DNA of 64,000 bases from Bradyrhizobium sp. CCBAU 51765 (GCF_015291725.1 NZ_CP030038.1:7925001-7989000), one strand, 5' to 3'; numbered from the stretch's first letter, positions 16,287-24,728 are shown. The notes: generated from the letters alone by a model not told the origin. Made by a program: numbers and translations.

Positions 16287-16404
16287 GCGCTCCCTCCCCC
16301 GCGTGCGGGGGACGGCTGGGGAGAGGGTGTCTCCACAATGGGACAATCCCCTAGAGGAAAGAGCCCTCACCCCCGCCCTCTCCCGCAAGCGGGAGAGGGA
16401 GCGC
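16287..16404. repeat. Palindromic intergenic repeat, 'GCGCTCCCTC' type
   Basis: GCGCTCCCTC at 16287-16296 is inverted as GAGGGAGCGC at 16395-16404. Inside, CCCCCGCGTGCGGGGG and CTCTCCCGCAAGCGGGAGAG form strong stem-loops. It lies between convergent genes, where it can serve as a bidirectional terminator. Confidence 0.75.
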
Positions 16405-16432
16405 AGCGCGTTCGTGGCGAGCCTTGAGCCTT

Positions 16433-17308
16433 CTAGTCCGGAAAGCCGAACAGCTTGGCCGGATTGTGCACCAGGATCTTCTCAAGCTCCGCCTGGTCCG
16501 GAGCGTAGCGATACATCAGCTCGAGCAGGTCGGCATCGTTGGGCGGCTGCTTCACCGAGACCGGATGTGGCCAGTCGCTGGCCCAGACGCAGCGATCGGG
16601 AGCGGCCTCGATATAGGCGCGCGCGATCGGGATCACGTCGTCGTAGGGAGCCCCGGTCTTCGAGGTCTTCTCGCCGAGCGACAGCATCACCCAGAAATTG
16701 CCCTTGCCGAGCAGCTCCAGCATCTTGCGCAGATTCGGATCGGCCTTGCCGGCTCCGGGATCGGGGCGCGCCATGTGGTCGATCAGGACAGGCACGTCGA
16801 GAGTCTCGTACTTGGCGACGCTCGACATGATGCCGTCCTTCTCCGGCTGGATCTTGACGTACCAGCCGAGCTCGCGGATGCGCGCGATCGCGCGGGCGAA
16901 ATCGGCATCGGAGAGCACGGCACCGAGCTCCTGGCGGAAGCTGAAGCGCGCGCCGCGCACGCCGGCATCGTGCAGCTTGGCGAGGTAGGCGTCGCTCGCC
17001 TCGGCGAACACCAGCGCATTGGCGCAGCCGCGATAGTTCGGGCCCATGGCGGCGAGGCCGTCGAGCACGACGGCATGGTCGGCACCGTAGGTCGTGGTCT
17101 GCACGATGATGCCGCGCTCGATGCCGAGCGCCTTGTGCATGCGCAACGCCGCCTCCCAGGTCGCGGTCGGCATCCGATAGGCGGCGCCGGGACGCTCCGG
17201 ATATTTGTCGATGGGCCCCAGCACGTGAAACTGGCTGTCGACGGTCTTCGGCGGCGGCGCCTTGCTCGGGCGGCGCGGGTTCGGATCGAACGGCAGATAG
17301 GTCGGCAT
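16433..17308 (-). CDS. Amidohydrolase-2 family protein (LigI-like lactonase/hydrolase)
   Basis: A 291-residue TIM-barrel protein of the COG3618/amidohydrolase-2 family. The usual N-terminal metal motif HxH reads DSQFHVLGP, so the first His is Gln. The C-terminal CVWASDWPHP keeps the Asp and His. LigI (2-pyrone-4,6-dicarboxylate lactonase) of the same family works without metal, so the change fits a hydrolytic lactonase or isomerase. GGAG eight bases before the ATG at 17308 fixes the start. It is the last gene of the six-gene catabolic operon. Confidence 0.8.
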   Translation of the reverse strand: MPTYLPFDPNPRRPSKAPPPKTVDSQFHVLGPIDKYPERPGAAYRMPTATWEAALRMHKALGIERGIIVQTTTYGADHAVVLDGLAAMGPNYRGCANALVFAEASDAYLAKLHDAGVRGARFSFRQELGAVLSDADFARAIARIRELGWYVKIQPEKDGIMSSVAKYETLDVPVLIDHMARPDPGAGKADPNLRKMLELLGKGNFWVMLSLGEKTSKTGAPYDDVIPIARAYIEAAPDRCVWASDWPHPVSVKQPPNDADLLELMYRYAPDQAELEKILVHNPAKLFGFPD

Positions 17309-17321
17309 GCGCAAAACTCCT

Positions 17322-17717
17322 TTAGTCGATCACGGCGGTGAAGTCGCACTGCACCAGCGCGCCGCCGTCCATGTTGTCCATCGGCAGCGCGTGGCGCGCC
17401 GGGCGCGAATGCTCGTCCGGGAACATCTTGAGCCACTCGACATTGACCGGGCCGCGATTGCCGCGGTCCTTCAGCCACACCGTCATCTTGATGATGTCGT
17501 CGGTGGTGCCGCCGGCAGCCTCCACTGTCGCCTTCATATGCGCGAACATGTTGGCGCATTGGGCGTCGAGACTCTCTGGCATTGCATTGGTCGCGGGATC
17601 GCGGCCGAGGATGACGCCCGACATCACGAGATTGCCGATGCGGCAGGCGTTCGGGATCGGATTGACGTGCTTGAAGCCGCCGATGTGGATGCTCTTGCGC
17701 CGCGTTTGACCGGTCAT
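17322..17717 (-). CDS. RidA family protein of a catabolic operon
   Basis: A 131-residue RidA-fold protein: IPNACRIGNLVMSGVILGRDPAT, AGGTTDDIIKMTVWLKDRGNRGPVNVEWLKMFPDEHSRPARHAL and a C-terminal VQCDFTAVID. 2-Aminomuconate deaminases of aminophenol pathways are RidA relatives, so with HpaH-type and FAH proteins adjacent it may deaminate a ring-cleavage product (inference). GGGAGCGCACC precedes the ATG. It lies 25 bp downstream of the hydratase and 13 bp upstream of the amidohydrolase. Confidence 0.8.
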   Translation of the reverse strand: MTGQTRRKSIHIGGFKHVNPIPNACRIGNLVMSGVILGRDPATNAMPESLDAQCANMFAHMKATVEAAGGTTDDIIKMTVWLKDRGNRGPVNVEWLKMFPDEHSRPARHALPMDNMDGGALVQCDFTAVID

Positions 17718-17742
17718 GGTGCGCTCCCTGTTTGTTGTTGCT

Positions 17743-18546
17743 TCAGACGAACTGGCACGACACCGAGCCGAAGGCGCCGTAGTCGGCGTGGAAGGTGTCG
17801 CCGCGGCGGATGTCGACCGGGCGCGTGAAGGAACCCGCCAGCACGACCTCGCCGGCGTTGAGGTGCTCGTCATGCGGCGCGAGGCGGTTGGCGAGCCAGG
17901 CGATGCCGTTGGCGGGATGATTGAGCACGCCGGCGGCAAGGCCGGTCTCCTCGACCTCGCCGTTACGGAACAGCAGCGCGCCAATCCAGCGCAGATCGGC
18001 ATCCATCGGGCGGATCGGCCGGCCGCCGAGCACCAGCGCGGCATTGGCCGCGTTGTCCGAGATCGTGTCCATGACTTTGCGCGCCTTGCCCGTCTCCGGA
18101 TCGACGCGGTGCATGCGCGTCTCCAGGATTTCCAGTGCGGGCGTGACGTAGTCGGTGGCGTTGAGCACGTCGAAGATGGTGCAATCGGGCCCGCGCAGCG
18201 GCGCCTTCAGCACGAAGGCAAGCTCGACCTCGATGCGCGGCGCATGAAAACGGTCGAACGGAATCGGCGTCGCATCGGCATAGAACATGTCGGCGAACAG
18301 CACGCCGTAGTCGGGCTCGGAGATACCGACCGCGTTCTGCATCGCCTTCGATGTCAGGCCGATCTTGTGCCCTTTGATGACGCGGCCGCGGCCGAGCTGG
18401 AGCCTGGTCCAGGCGCGCTGCACCGCGTAGGCGTCCTCGATGCTGAAGTCGGGGTACTCCTTCGTGAACATCGGGATCAGCGATTTCGTGCGCTCGGCTT
18501 CGTCGAGGCGCGCGGCAAGACGTTCGATCGTCGCAGCATCCAGCAT
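17743..18546 (-). CDS. hpaH: 2-oxo-hept-3-ene-1,7-dioate hydratase-like (HpaH)
   Basis: A 267-residue enzyme aligning along its full length with HpaH: DFSIEDAYAVQRAWTRLQL, GHKIGLTSKAMQ, ISEPDYGVLFADMF, the metal-ligand region PRIEVELAFVLKAPLRGP, and TDYVTPALEILETR. HpaH/MhpD-type enzymes hydrate 2-oxo-alkenoates late in meta-cleavage pathways, using Mg or Mn. The exact chain length of the substrate cannot be read from sequence, and no homoprotocatechuate dioxygenase or decarboxylase set is visible here. It starts 3 bp after the FAH gene stop. Confidence 0.88.
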   Translation of the reverse strand: MLDAATIERLAARLDEAERTKSLIPMFTKEYPDFSIEDAYAVQRAWTRLQLGRGRVIKGHKIGLTSKAMQNAVGISEPDYGVLFADMFYADATPIPFDRFHAPRIEVELAFVLKAPLRGPDCTIFDVLNATDYVTPALEILETRMHRVDPETGKARKVMDTISDNAANAALVLGGRPIRPMDADLRWIGALLFRNGEVEETGLAAGVLNHPANGIAWLANRLAPHDEHLNAGEVVLAGSFTRPVDIRRGDTFHADYGAFGSVSCQFV

Positions 18547-18549
18547 GAT

Positions 18550-19410
18550 CTATTGCTCCGCGGCCACGGTGTTGCGCAGCACGCCGATGCGGCTCGACTC
18601 GACCTCGACGACATCGCCGACCTTCAGCCAGCGCGGCGGGTCGAACCGCGCGCCCGCCCCGGTCGGCGTGCCCGTCACGATCATGTCGCCGGGCTTCAAG
18701 GTCGCGAAGGTGGAGAGATAAGAGATCAGGAAATCGAACGGGAACATCAGCCGCTCGGTCGTATCCTGCTGCCGCACCTCGCCGTTGACGCGCGTGACGA
18801 TGTCGAGAGGCCCTCGCGGGTCGAGCTCGTCAGACGTCACGATCCACGGGCCGATGCTGCCGGAGCGGTCGAAATTCTTGCCTTGCGTGACGTTGAACTT
18901 GCCGTGGCGCAGCCAGTCGCGGATGGTGCCCTCGTTGCAGAGCGTCATGCCGAAGATGTGCGACCACGCCTGCTCGCGCGGGATGTGACGGCCGCCCTGC
19001 CCGATCACGATGACGAGTTCGCCTTCATAATCGAGCTGGTCCGAGACCTTGGGCTTCTCGATCGCTTGGCCGGAGCCGGTCATCGAGGACATGCTGCGCA
19101 CGAACAGGCTGGGATATTTGGGCAGGTCCGAACTGTCTTTATATTCGGCGTTGCGCTCGGCGTAGTTGACGCCGATGCACCAGAGCTTTTCCGGCGCCAG
19201 CACCGGCGGCAGCAGGACGAGTTTTTCCAGCGGGTAGTCGGGCTTCTGTCCGGCCGCCGCTTCCTGCGCATCGGACAGCGCATTCGCTGCGATCAGCGCC
19301 TTCACATCCGAGAAATCGCGGCCGATCCGTTTCGTCAGATCGATCACGCCACCTTCGACGGCCGCTCCGTAGCGCGGCTCACCATCCAGGAGATAGCTCA
19401 GGAGTCGCAT
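18550..19410 (-). CDS. Fumarylacetoacetate hydrolase family protein
   Basis: A 286-residue FAH-superfamily protein. LWCIGVNYAERNAEYK, the metal ligands in YEGELVIVIGQGGRHIP and DWLRHGKFNVTQGKNFDRSGSIGPWIVT, and TGTPTGAGARFDPPRWLKVGDVVEVE are all characteristic. Members act as acylpyruvate hydrolases, oxaloacetate or oxalocrotonate decarboxylases, or isomerases. Next to HpaH, a decarboxylase or isomerase step before hydration is plausible. It lies 3 bp upstream of hpaH and 53 bp downstream of the flavin reductase gene. Confidence 0.88.
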   Translation of the reverse strand: MRLLSYLLDGEPRYGAAVEGGVIDLTKRIGRDFSDVKALIAANALSDAQEAAAGQKPDYPLEKLVLLPPVLAPEKLWCIGVNYAERNAEYKDSSDLPKYPSLFVRSMSSMTGSGQAIEKPKVSDQLDYEGELVIVIGQGGRHIPREQAWSHIFGMTLCNEGTIRDWLRHGKFNVTQGKNFDRSGSIGPWIVTSDELDPRGPLDIVTRVNGEVRQQDTTERLMFPFDFLISYLSTFATLKPGDMIVTGTPTGAGARFDPPRWLKVGDVVEVESSRIGVLRNTVAAEQ

Positions 19411-19463
19411 TGTATTTCCTCCAATGATCTTGAGGCAGCTGGGCCCGAGACAGACCCGCGCAC

Positions 19464-20081
19464 TCAGTCTTTCGATTTGGGAGTCTGGAACACGGTCTTC
19501 AGCGTCACGATCTCGCCGAGGCGGGCGTAACGCGGGCCGCCGATCCGCGCGATCGGGTCGAGCGCGCTGGTTTCGACCTTGCCGTCATTCACGAGGCCGT
19601 CGCGCAGATGAAACATCACGACCTCGCCGACGATGAGCCGGCTCTTGGCGTCGCCGAATTCGAGGCACTGCCGGAAACGGCACTCCATCGCGACGGGTGC
19701 AGCGGCGAGCCGGCGCACCTTGACGAGATCGCAGGGCAGCGTTTCGAGCCCGAGATGCTCGACCTCGCTGATTTCGGGCGGATGCTCGACAGAGCTGTCG
19801 TGCACCGCATTCATCAGCGGCGTATCGGCGATGTGGATCACGTACTCCTCGGTGTCGAGGATGTTGTGCGCGGTGTCCTTGTAATCGGCGCCCTTGCGGC
19901 CGACGCTGATGGCCAGCATCGGCGGCTTCTGCGAGACGAAGGTGAAGGCGCTGAACGGCGCGAGGTTGAGCACGCCCTTGGCTGACAGGCTCGTGACCCA
20001 CGCGATCGGGCGCGGCACCACGATGCCGGTCATCAGCCGGTAGATGCGCTCGGCGCCGAGCTCGGCGGGATCGATCCGCAT
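19464..20081 (-). CDS. Flavin reductase-like FMN-binding protein
   Basis: A 205-residue split-barrel flavoprotein. RLMTGIVVPRPIAWVTSLSAKGVLNLAPFSAFTFVSQKPPMLAIS is the flavin-reductase-domain signature, followed by KDTAHNILDTEEYVIH and VVMFHLRDGLVNDG. Such proteins supply reduced FMN to two-component oxygenases or bind FMN themselves. No oxygenase component is in this operon; the LLM monooxygenase at 15259 is the nearest candidate. It starts 3 bp after the Bug receptor gene. Confidence 0.88.
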   Translation of the reverse strand: MRIDPAELGAERIYRLMTGIVVPRPIAWVTSLSAKGVLNLAPFSAFTFVSQKPPMLAISVGRKGADYKDTAHNILDTEEYVIHIADTPLMNAVHDSSVEHPPEISEVEHLGLETLPCDLVKVRRLAAAPVAMECRFRQCLEFGDAKSRLIVGEVVMFHLRDGLVNDGKVETSALDPIARIGGPRYARLGEIVTLKTVFQTPKSKD

Positions 20082-20084
20082 CGA

Positions 20085-21050
20085 TCAATCCGCCCTGATG
20101 TTGGCCTTGCGCACCACCGGAATCCACTTGGCGTCCTCGCGTTCGAGATAGGCCCTGAATTCGGCCGGCGTCATCGGCATGGCCTCGCCGCCGAGCTTCT
20201 CGAACTTCTCGGCAATGGCGGGGTCTTTCAGGATCGCGACCAGCGTCTCGTGCAGCTTGTCCACGATCGGCGCCGGCGTGCCTGCGGGCGCGAACAGGCC
20301 GGTGAAGGTCTGGCCGTCGAAATCCTTGTAGCCGAGTTCGGCGAAGGTCGGCACGTCCGGCAGCGACTTCAGCCGGTGCGGGCTGGTGACCGCAAGCGCG
20401 CGGAACAGGCCGGCCTTGATGTGCTGGAGGCTGACCGTGAGCTGGTCGAACGCGAACTGCACCTGGCCGCCGAGCAGATCGTTGATCGCCGGCGCATTGC
20501 CGCGATAGTGCGCGGTGACCCATTGCAGGCCGAGGTTCTCCTGCATCAGCTCGCTGAGCAGATGGTTGGTGGTGCCCGGGCCGGGCGAAGCCATGGTCAA
20601 CTTGCCGGGCTCGCGCTTGGCGAGATCGATGAACTCCTTGAAATTCGTCGCCTGCACCGATGGATGCACCTCGAGCACCAGCGGCGTCATCGAGATCGTC
20701 GAGATCGGGAGGAAGTCCTTCTTCCAGTTGTAGGCGTCGCGCTTGTTGATCTCGGTCGCGAACAGCACCGGGCCGTTGGCGCCGACGAACAGCGTGTAGC
20801 CGTCGGGCGCGGATTTCGCGAAGGCTTCGCCCGCGATCATGCCGCCGGCGCCGGCCTTGTTCTCGATGATGAAGGGCTGGCCGAGCTTTTCCTGGAGCTT
20901 GTCGGCGACGATGCGCGCGGCGCTGTCGACATTGCCGCCGGCGGGATAGGGCACGATCAGCTTGACGTTGCGCGCCGGCCATTCCTGGCCCGATGCGGGG
21001 CCGGCCAGCATTGCGGTGACGGCAGCTATGGCAATCCAGATTAATCTCAT
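20085..21050 (-). CDS. Bug/TctC-type tripartite tricarboxylate transporter receptor
   Basis: A 321-residue periplasmic binding protein with a signal peptide (residues 1-21, ending AGPASGQ). The Bug-family fold shows in VKLIVPYPAGGNVDSAARIVADKL, ENKAGAGGMIAGEAFAKSAPDGYT, ASPGPGTTNHL, and LGGQVQFAFDQL. No TctA or TctB membrane subunits are present, so it either serves a transporter encoded elsewhere or acts as a sensor. It is the first gene of the operon and divergent from the IclR gene, so its ligand is probably the pathway substrate, perhaps a carboxylated aromatic (inference). Confidence 0.9.
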   Translation of the reverse strand: MRLIWIAIAAVTAMLAGPASGQEWPARNVKLIVPYPAGGNVDSAARIVADKLQEKLGQPFIIENKAGAGGMIAGEAFAKSAPDGYTLFVGANGPVLFATEINKRDAYNWKKDFLPISTISMTPLVLEVHPSVQATNFKEFIDLAKREPGKLTMASPGPGTTNHLLSELMQENLGLQWVTAHYRGNAPAINDLLGGQVQFAFDQLTVSLQHIKAGLFRALAVTSPHRLKSLPDVPTFAELGYKDFDGQTFTGLFAPAGTPAPIVDKLHETLVAILKDPAIAEKFEKLGGEAMPMTPAEFRAYLEREDAKWIPVVRKANIRAD

Positions 21051-21166
21051 GTTAACCTCCCGGCGACGCTACGAACTCAGTTCGAATGCCCGACGTCTCG
21101 CATGGCATTCCGATTGGGCCGCAATCTCCAGATGCGCGCTTGCCCTGTCGAGGGAATTGTGGCGTT

Positions 21167-21187
21167 CTTGTCCATAATATGGACAAG
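21167..21187. promoter_or_regulatory. Palindromic operator overlapping the iclR-type start codon
   Basis: CTTGTCCAT-AAT-ATGGACAAG is a perfect 9-bp inverted repeat with a 3-bp centre in the 128-bp divergent region. The right arm begins with the presumed ATG of the IclR regulator. It is a likely binding site for that regulator, controlling both itself and the catabolic operon (inference). Confidence 0.7.
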
Positions 21188-21979
21188 AGGCGTTCAACGA
21201 AATCCGCCGGTGGCGCCGAGGAGCCGCGACAGGGCGCGCAGGCGATCCGGCGGGCGCTCGCGGTGCTGCGCATCCTTGCCGCAGGCCGCGAAGACGGTGT
21301 GCCATTGGCCGAGGTGGTCCGCGCCACCGGCCTCACCCGTCCGACCGTGCATCGCATCGTCCACGTGCTGATCGAGGAAGGCATCGTCGAGCGGCATGGC
21401 AAGAGCGGCCGCTACGCGATCGGCAACCAGGTGCCGGAGCTGGCGCTCGCACGGCCGCGGCCGTCGCGGCTGCTGGTCGCCGCAAATCCGTCGCTGCAGC
21501 GCGCGTCCGCCGAGATCGGCGACACGCTGTTCCTGACGGTGCGCACCGGCAACGACACGCTCTGCGTCGATCGCAGGATCGGCGTCTATCCGATTCAGGT
21601 CCTGTCGATCGAGATCGGCGCACGCCGGCCGCTCGGCGTCTCCAGCGCGGGCGTCGCGATCCTTGCCGCGATGCCGGCGCAGGACGCGCGAAAGATCGTT
21701 GCAGCCAACGAGAAGCGGTTCGAGGCCTACCAGACCGACGTGGGCACCGTGACGAGCCAGGTCACTGCAGCGCGGCGGCGGGGTTACAACATGAGAGAGA
21801 TCGGCCTCGTGCAGGGCACCAAATCGATCTCGACCTGGATCAAGACCCCGGACGGACAGCCGACCGCCGCGATCACGGTCTCCGCCGTTCGAACCAGGCT
21901 CGGCCCCCGCCGCGAGCAGGAGGTCGCGGAGATTCTGTTGCGGGAGGCGCGCGCCATCGAGCAGGCGATCCGGGGTTAG
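21179..21979 (+). CDS. IclR family transcriptional regulator
   Basis: A 266-residue regulator. The winged helix-turn-helix occupies about residues 15-75 (AIRRALAVLRILAAG, VPLAEVVRATGLTRPTVHRIVHVLIEEGIVERHGKSGRYAIG), then the IclR effector domain (TLFLTVRTGNDTLCVDRRIG, RRPLGVSSAGVAILAAMP, GYNMREIGLVQGTKSISTWI). It starts at ATG 21179 by homology. No good ribosome site is near, and the start lies inside a palindrome, so the mRNA may be leaderless. It is divergent from the Bug-to-amidohydrolase operon, which it probably controls. Confidence 0.9.
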   Translation: MDKRRSTKSAGGAEEPRQGAQAIRRALAVLRILAAGREDGVPLAEVVRATGLTRPTVHRIVHVLIEEGIVERHGKSGRYAIGNQVPELALARPRPSRLLVAANPSLQRASAEIGDTLFLTVRTGNDTLCVDRRIGVYPIQVLSIEIGARRPLGVSSAGVAILAAMPAQDARKIVAANEKRFEAYQTDVGTVTSQVTAARRRGYNMREIGLVQGTKSISTWIKTPDGQPTAAITVSAVRTRLGPRREQEVAEILLREARAIEQAIRG

Positions 21980-22060
21980 GCGGCGTTGTCAATGGGCTGA
22001 CGTGGTCCCTCGTTTTGTGGCACAAGAGCCGCCATCGCCGACCGACCAACGAGGCCACGC

Positions 22061-23356
22061 ATGCCCGCGCCAAAACCGCCTGCTTTCGAGACCCTGAGCC
22101 TGCATGCGGGCCAGCATCCGGATCCCGTGACCGGCGCCCGGGCGGTGCCGATCTACCAGACCACGTCCTACGTGTTCCAGGATTCCGATCACGCCGCGGC
22201 GCTGTTCAACCTGGAGCGCGCCGGCCACATCTATACCCGCATCTCCAATCCGACCACGGGCGTGCTCGAGGAGCGGCTCGCGGCTCTCGAAGGCGGCGTC
22301 GGCGCCATCTGCACTGCCAGCGGCATGGCGGCGTTGCACCTCGCCATCGCCACGCTGCTCAATGCCGGCGACCACATCGTGGCGTCGAGTTCGCTCTACG
22401 GCGGCACCATCAACCTCTTGGCGCACACGCTGCCGCGCTTCGGCATCACCACCACTTTCGTCAAGCCGCGCGATCTCGACGCATTCCGCGCGGCGATCAA
22501 GCCGAACACCAAGCTCGTGATCGGTGAGACCATCGGCAATCCCGGGCTGGAGGTGCTGGATATTCCGAAGGTCGCAGCGATCGCGCATGAGGCCAAGATC
22601 CCGCTCTTGATCGACAACACCTTTGCCACCCCCTATCTCAGCCGCCCGATCGAACTGGGCGCCGACATCGTGATGCATTCGGCGACCAAATGGATCGGCG
22701 GCCACGGCATCGCGATCGGCGGCGCCATCGTCGACGGCGGCCGCTTCGACTGGCGCGGCTCCGGCAAGTTCGGCGTGCTGACCGAGCCCTATGGCGGCTA
22801 TCACGGCATCGTCTTCGACGAGCAGTTCGGCACGGCGGCCTTCATCATGCGCGCGCGCACCGAGGGCCTGCGCGATTTCGGCGCCTGCCTGTCGCCGACC
22901 AACGCGTTCCAGCTGCTGCAGGGCGTGGAGACGCTTCCCGTGCGCATGGACCGCCACATGCAGAACACGCATCTCGTGCTGGAGGCGCTGAAATCCAACA
23001 AGGCCGTCGACTGGGTCCTGCACCCCTCGCTGGAAACCCATCCGGACTATCAGCTCGCCAAGCAGCTCTTGCCCCGCGGCGCCGGTTCGATCGTGTCCTT
23101 CGGCATCAAGGGCGGCCGGCCCGCGGGCCGCAAGTTCATCGAAAGCTTGCGCATGATCAGCCATCTCGCCAATGTCGGCGACGCCAAGACGCTGGTGATT
23201 CACCCGGCCTCGACCACGCATCAGCAGATGGACGCCGAGCAGCTCAAGGCTGCCGGCGTCGGCGAGGAGCTGGTGCGGCTGTCGGTCGGCATCGAGACGG
23301 CAAGCGACATCATCGACGATCTCGCCCAAGCGCTGCGCATCTCGCAAAAGGTCTGA
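22061..23356 (+). CDS. metY: O-acetyl-/O-succinylhomoserine sulfhydrylase (PLP)
   Basis: A 431-residue Cys/Met-metabolism PLP enzyme. FETLSLHAGQHPDPVTGARAVPIYQTTSYVF, YTRISNPTTGVLEERLAALEGG, ASGMAALHLAIATLL, LIDNTFATPYL and the PLP lysine in HSATKWIGGHG are plain. The length and the FNLERAGHIYTRI segment favour the MetY type, which makes homocysteine directly from O-acetylhomoserine and sulfide. GAGG precedes the ATG. I looked for a SAM-II riboswitch in the 81-bp leader and saw none. A hydrolase gene follows 4 bp later. Confidence 0.92.
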   Translation: MPAPKPPAFETLSLHAGQHPDPVTGARAVPIYQTTSYVFQDSDHAAALFNLERAGHIYTRISNPTTGVLEERLAALEGGVGAICTASGMAALHLAIATLLNAGDHIVASSSLYGGTINLLAHTLPRFGITTTFVKPRDLDAFRAAIKPNTKLVIGETIGNPGLEVLDIPKVAAIAHEAKIPLLIDNTFATPYLSRPIELGADIVMHSATKWIGGHGIAIGGAIVDGGRFDWRGSGKFGVLTEPYGGYHGIVFDEQFGTAAFIMRARTEGLRDFGACLSPTNAFQLLQGVETLPVRMDRHMQNTHLVLEALKSNKAVDWVLHPSLETHPDYQLAKQLLPRGAGSIVSFGIKGGRPAGRKFIESLRMISHLANVGDAKTLVIHPASTTHQQMDAEQLKAAGVGEELVRLSVGIETASDIIDDLAQALRISQKV

Positions 23357-23360
23357 CGCC

Positions 23361-24143
23361 ATGAAGCTCTCCGTCAACGGCACTGAAGTGTTCGCGGCAA
23401 CCGGCGGCCGCGACTTCGACAAGTCGCTGCCCTCGGTCGTCTTCATCCACGGCGCCGGCTTCGACCATTCCACCTGGGCGCTGCACACGCGCTGGTTCGC
23501 CCATCATGGTTTTTCCGTTCTCGCGCCCGACCTGCCCGGCCACGGCCGCTCCGCCGGGCCTTCACTCGGCAGCATCGCGGAGATGGCCGATTGGACAGCG
23601 GCGCTGCTGGATGCGGCAGGCGCCACCAAGGCGCATCTGATCGGCCATTCCATGGGCTCGTTGATCTCGCTGGAGACGGCGGCGCGCCATCCCGACAAGG
23701 TCTCCGCGCTCAGCCTGATCGGCACCGCGGCGACCATGACCGTCGGCCCGGATCTGCTCAAGGCGGCCGAAGCCAATTCGCAGGATGCCAACGACATGGT
23801 CTCGATCTGGGGCCTCGGCTTCAACGCGGAACTCGGCGGCAGCCTCGCGCCGGGCCTGTGGATGCATGGCGGCGCCCAGGCCGTGCTTCAGGCTTGTGCG
23901 CCGGGCGTATTGTTTAAGGATTTGTCGGCCTGCAATGCCTACACGAATGCGCTTGCGGCCGCCGCAAGCGTGAAGGTGCCGACGACGCTCATTCTCGGCG
24001 AGCGGGACATGATGACGCCGGCGAAGGCGGGCAAGGCGCTTGCGGCCGCGATCCCGCATGCGAAGACCGTCGTGGTGCCCGGCGCCGGTCACATGATCAT
24101 GGCCGAACGTCCGGACGAGCTGCTGGCGGCGCTGAGGAACTGA
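23361..24143 (+). CDS. Alpha/beta hydrolase
   Basis: A 260-residue alpha/beta hydrolase: FIHGAGFDHSTWALHTRWFA, APDLPGHGRSAGP, the nucleophile elbow IGHSMGSLISLE, LILGERDMMTPAKAG (acid) and PGAGHMIMAE (His). The catalytic triad is complete. The substrate is unknown. It begins 4 bp after the metY stop and is presumably co-transcribed, which hints at an ester or thioester linked to methionine supply, but this is weak. Confidence 0.88.
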   Translation: MKLSVNGTEVFAATGGRDFDKSLPSVVFIHGAGFDHSTWALHTRWFAHHGFSVLAPDLPGHGRSAGPSLGSIAEMADWTAALLDAAGATKAHLIGHSMGSLISLETAARHPDKVSALSLIGTAATMTVGPDLLKAAEANSQDANDMVSIWGLGFNAELGGSLAPGLWMHGGAQAVLQACAPGVLFKDLSACNAYTNALAAAASVKVPTTLILGERDMMTPAKAGKALAAAIPHAKTVVVPGAGHMIMAERPDELLAALRN

Positions 24144-24210
24144 CTGGATCGATCTTCTGCCTTCCGCGTTGCGGTGAGACATCCTTCTCAATCAAGAAGG
24201 GAACTCGACC

Positions 24211-24714
24211 ATGCCAAGACAGGAAGTCATTCGTAAAGCCAGGCAGGACAAGCGCGCCGGCAAATCGCCGAGCACGCAGGCCGGCGAATTCGTCAAGGAC
24301 GAGATCGACAGGATCAGGAAGGGCAAGCACGGGGCGCGCTCGACGAAGCAGGCCATCGCCATCGGCCTTTCCGAGGCACGCCGCGCCGGTGTCGACCTGC
24401 CGCCGCCACGCAAGGGGCGCACCAGGAAGGCGACGCGCCGCAGCGCCAAATATGCCTATGAGGTCGGCCAGGGTAAACGCACGCCCAAGCGCCGCCCGCG
24501 CGTCTCGCGTGCGGTCGAGAACGTCCTGAAGAAGGAGCCGCGCTCGACCGCATCACGCAGTGCGCTGTCGAAGCAGGGCAAGCGGGCCGCAAGCCGGCGA
24601 ACCGCGGCGTCACGTTCTGCCGCTGCGCGCAAGGCGAGCCGCACCAAGGGCGCCAAGGTCCGCTCCGCCGCCGCAAAGAAGGCGGCGCGCACCAGGGCGC
24701 GCCGCAGGAGTTGA
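24211..24714 (+). CDS. DUF6496 basic, histone-H1-like protein
   Basis: A 167-residue, very basic protein. The N-terminal ~70 residues (KSPSTQAGEFVKDEIDRIRKGKHGARSTKQAIAIGLSEARRAGV) form the DUF6496 domain. The C-terminal ~90 residues are a low-complexity tail of Ala, Lys, Arg and Ser (for example KAARTRARRRS) like histone H1 or AlgP tails. DNA binding or condensation is likely but untested. A small hairpin, CCTTCT/AGAAGG at 24183-24200, overlaps the ribosome-binding region. Confidence 0.82.
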   Translation: MPRQEVIRKARQDKRAGKSPSTQAGEFVKDEIDRIRKGKHGARSTKQAIAIGLSEARRAGVDLPPPRKGRTRKATRRSAKYAYEVGQGKRTPKRRPRVSRAVENVLKKEPRSTASRSALSKQGKRAASRRTAASRSAAARKASRTKGAKVRSAAAKKAARTRARRRS

Positions 24715-24728
24715 TCAGTCGCGCTGCT

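Noticed and set aside
17716..19530. 604-codon plus-strand ORF opposite the hydratase and FAH genes
   Set aside because: The reverse strand encodes recognisable enzymes over its whole length. The plus-strand ORF is an artefact of high GC at codon position three.
21980..22060. SAM-II riboswitch ahead of metY
   Set aside because: The 81-bp leader lacks the conserved SAM-II pseudoknot sequences; nothing matched.
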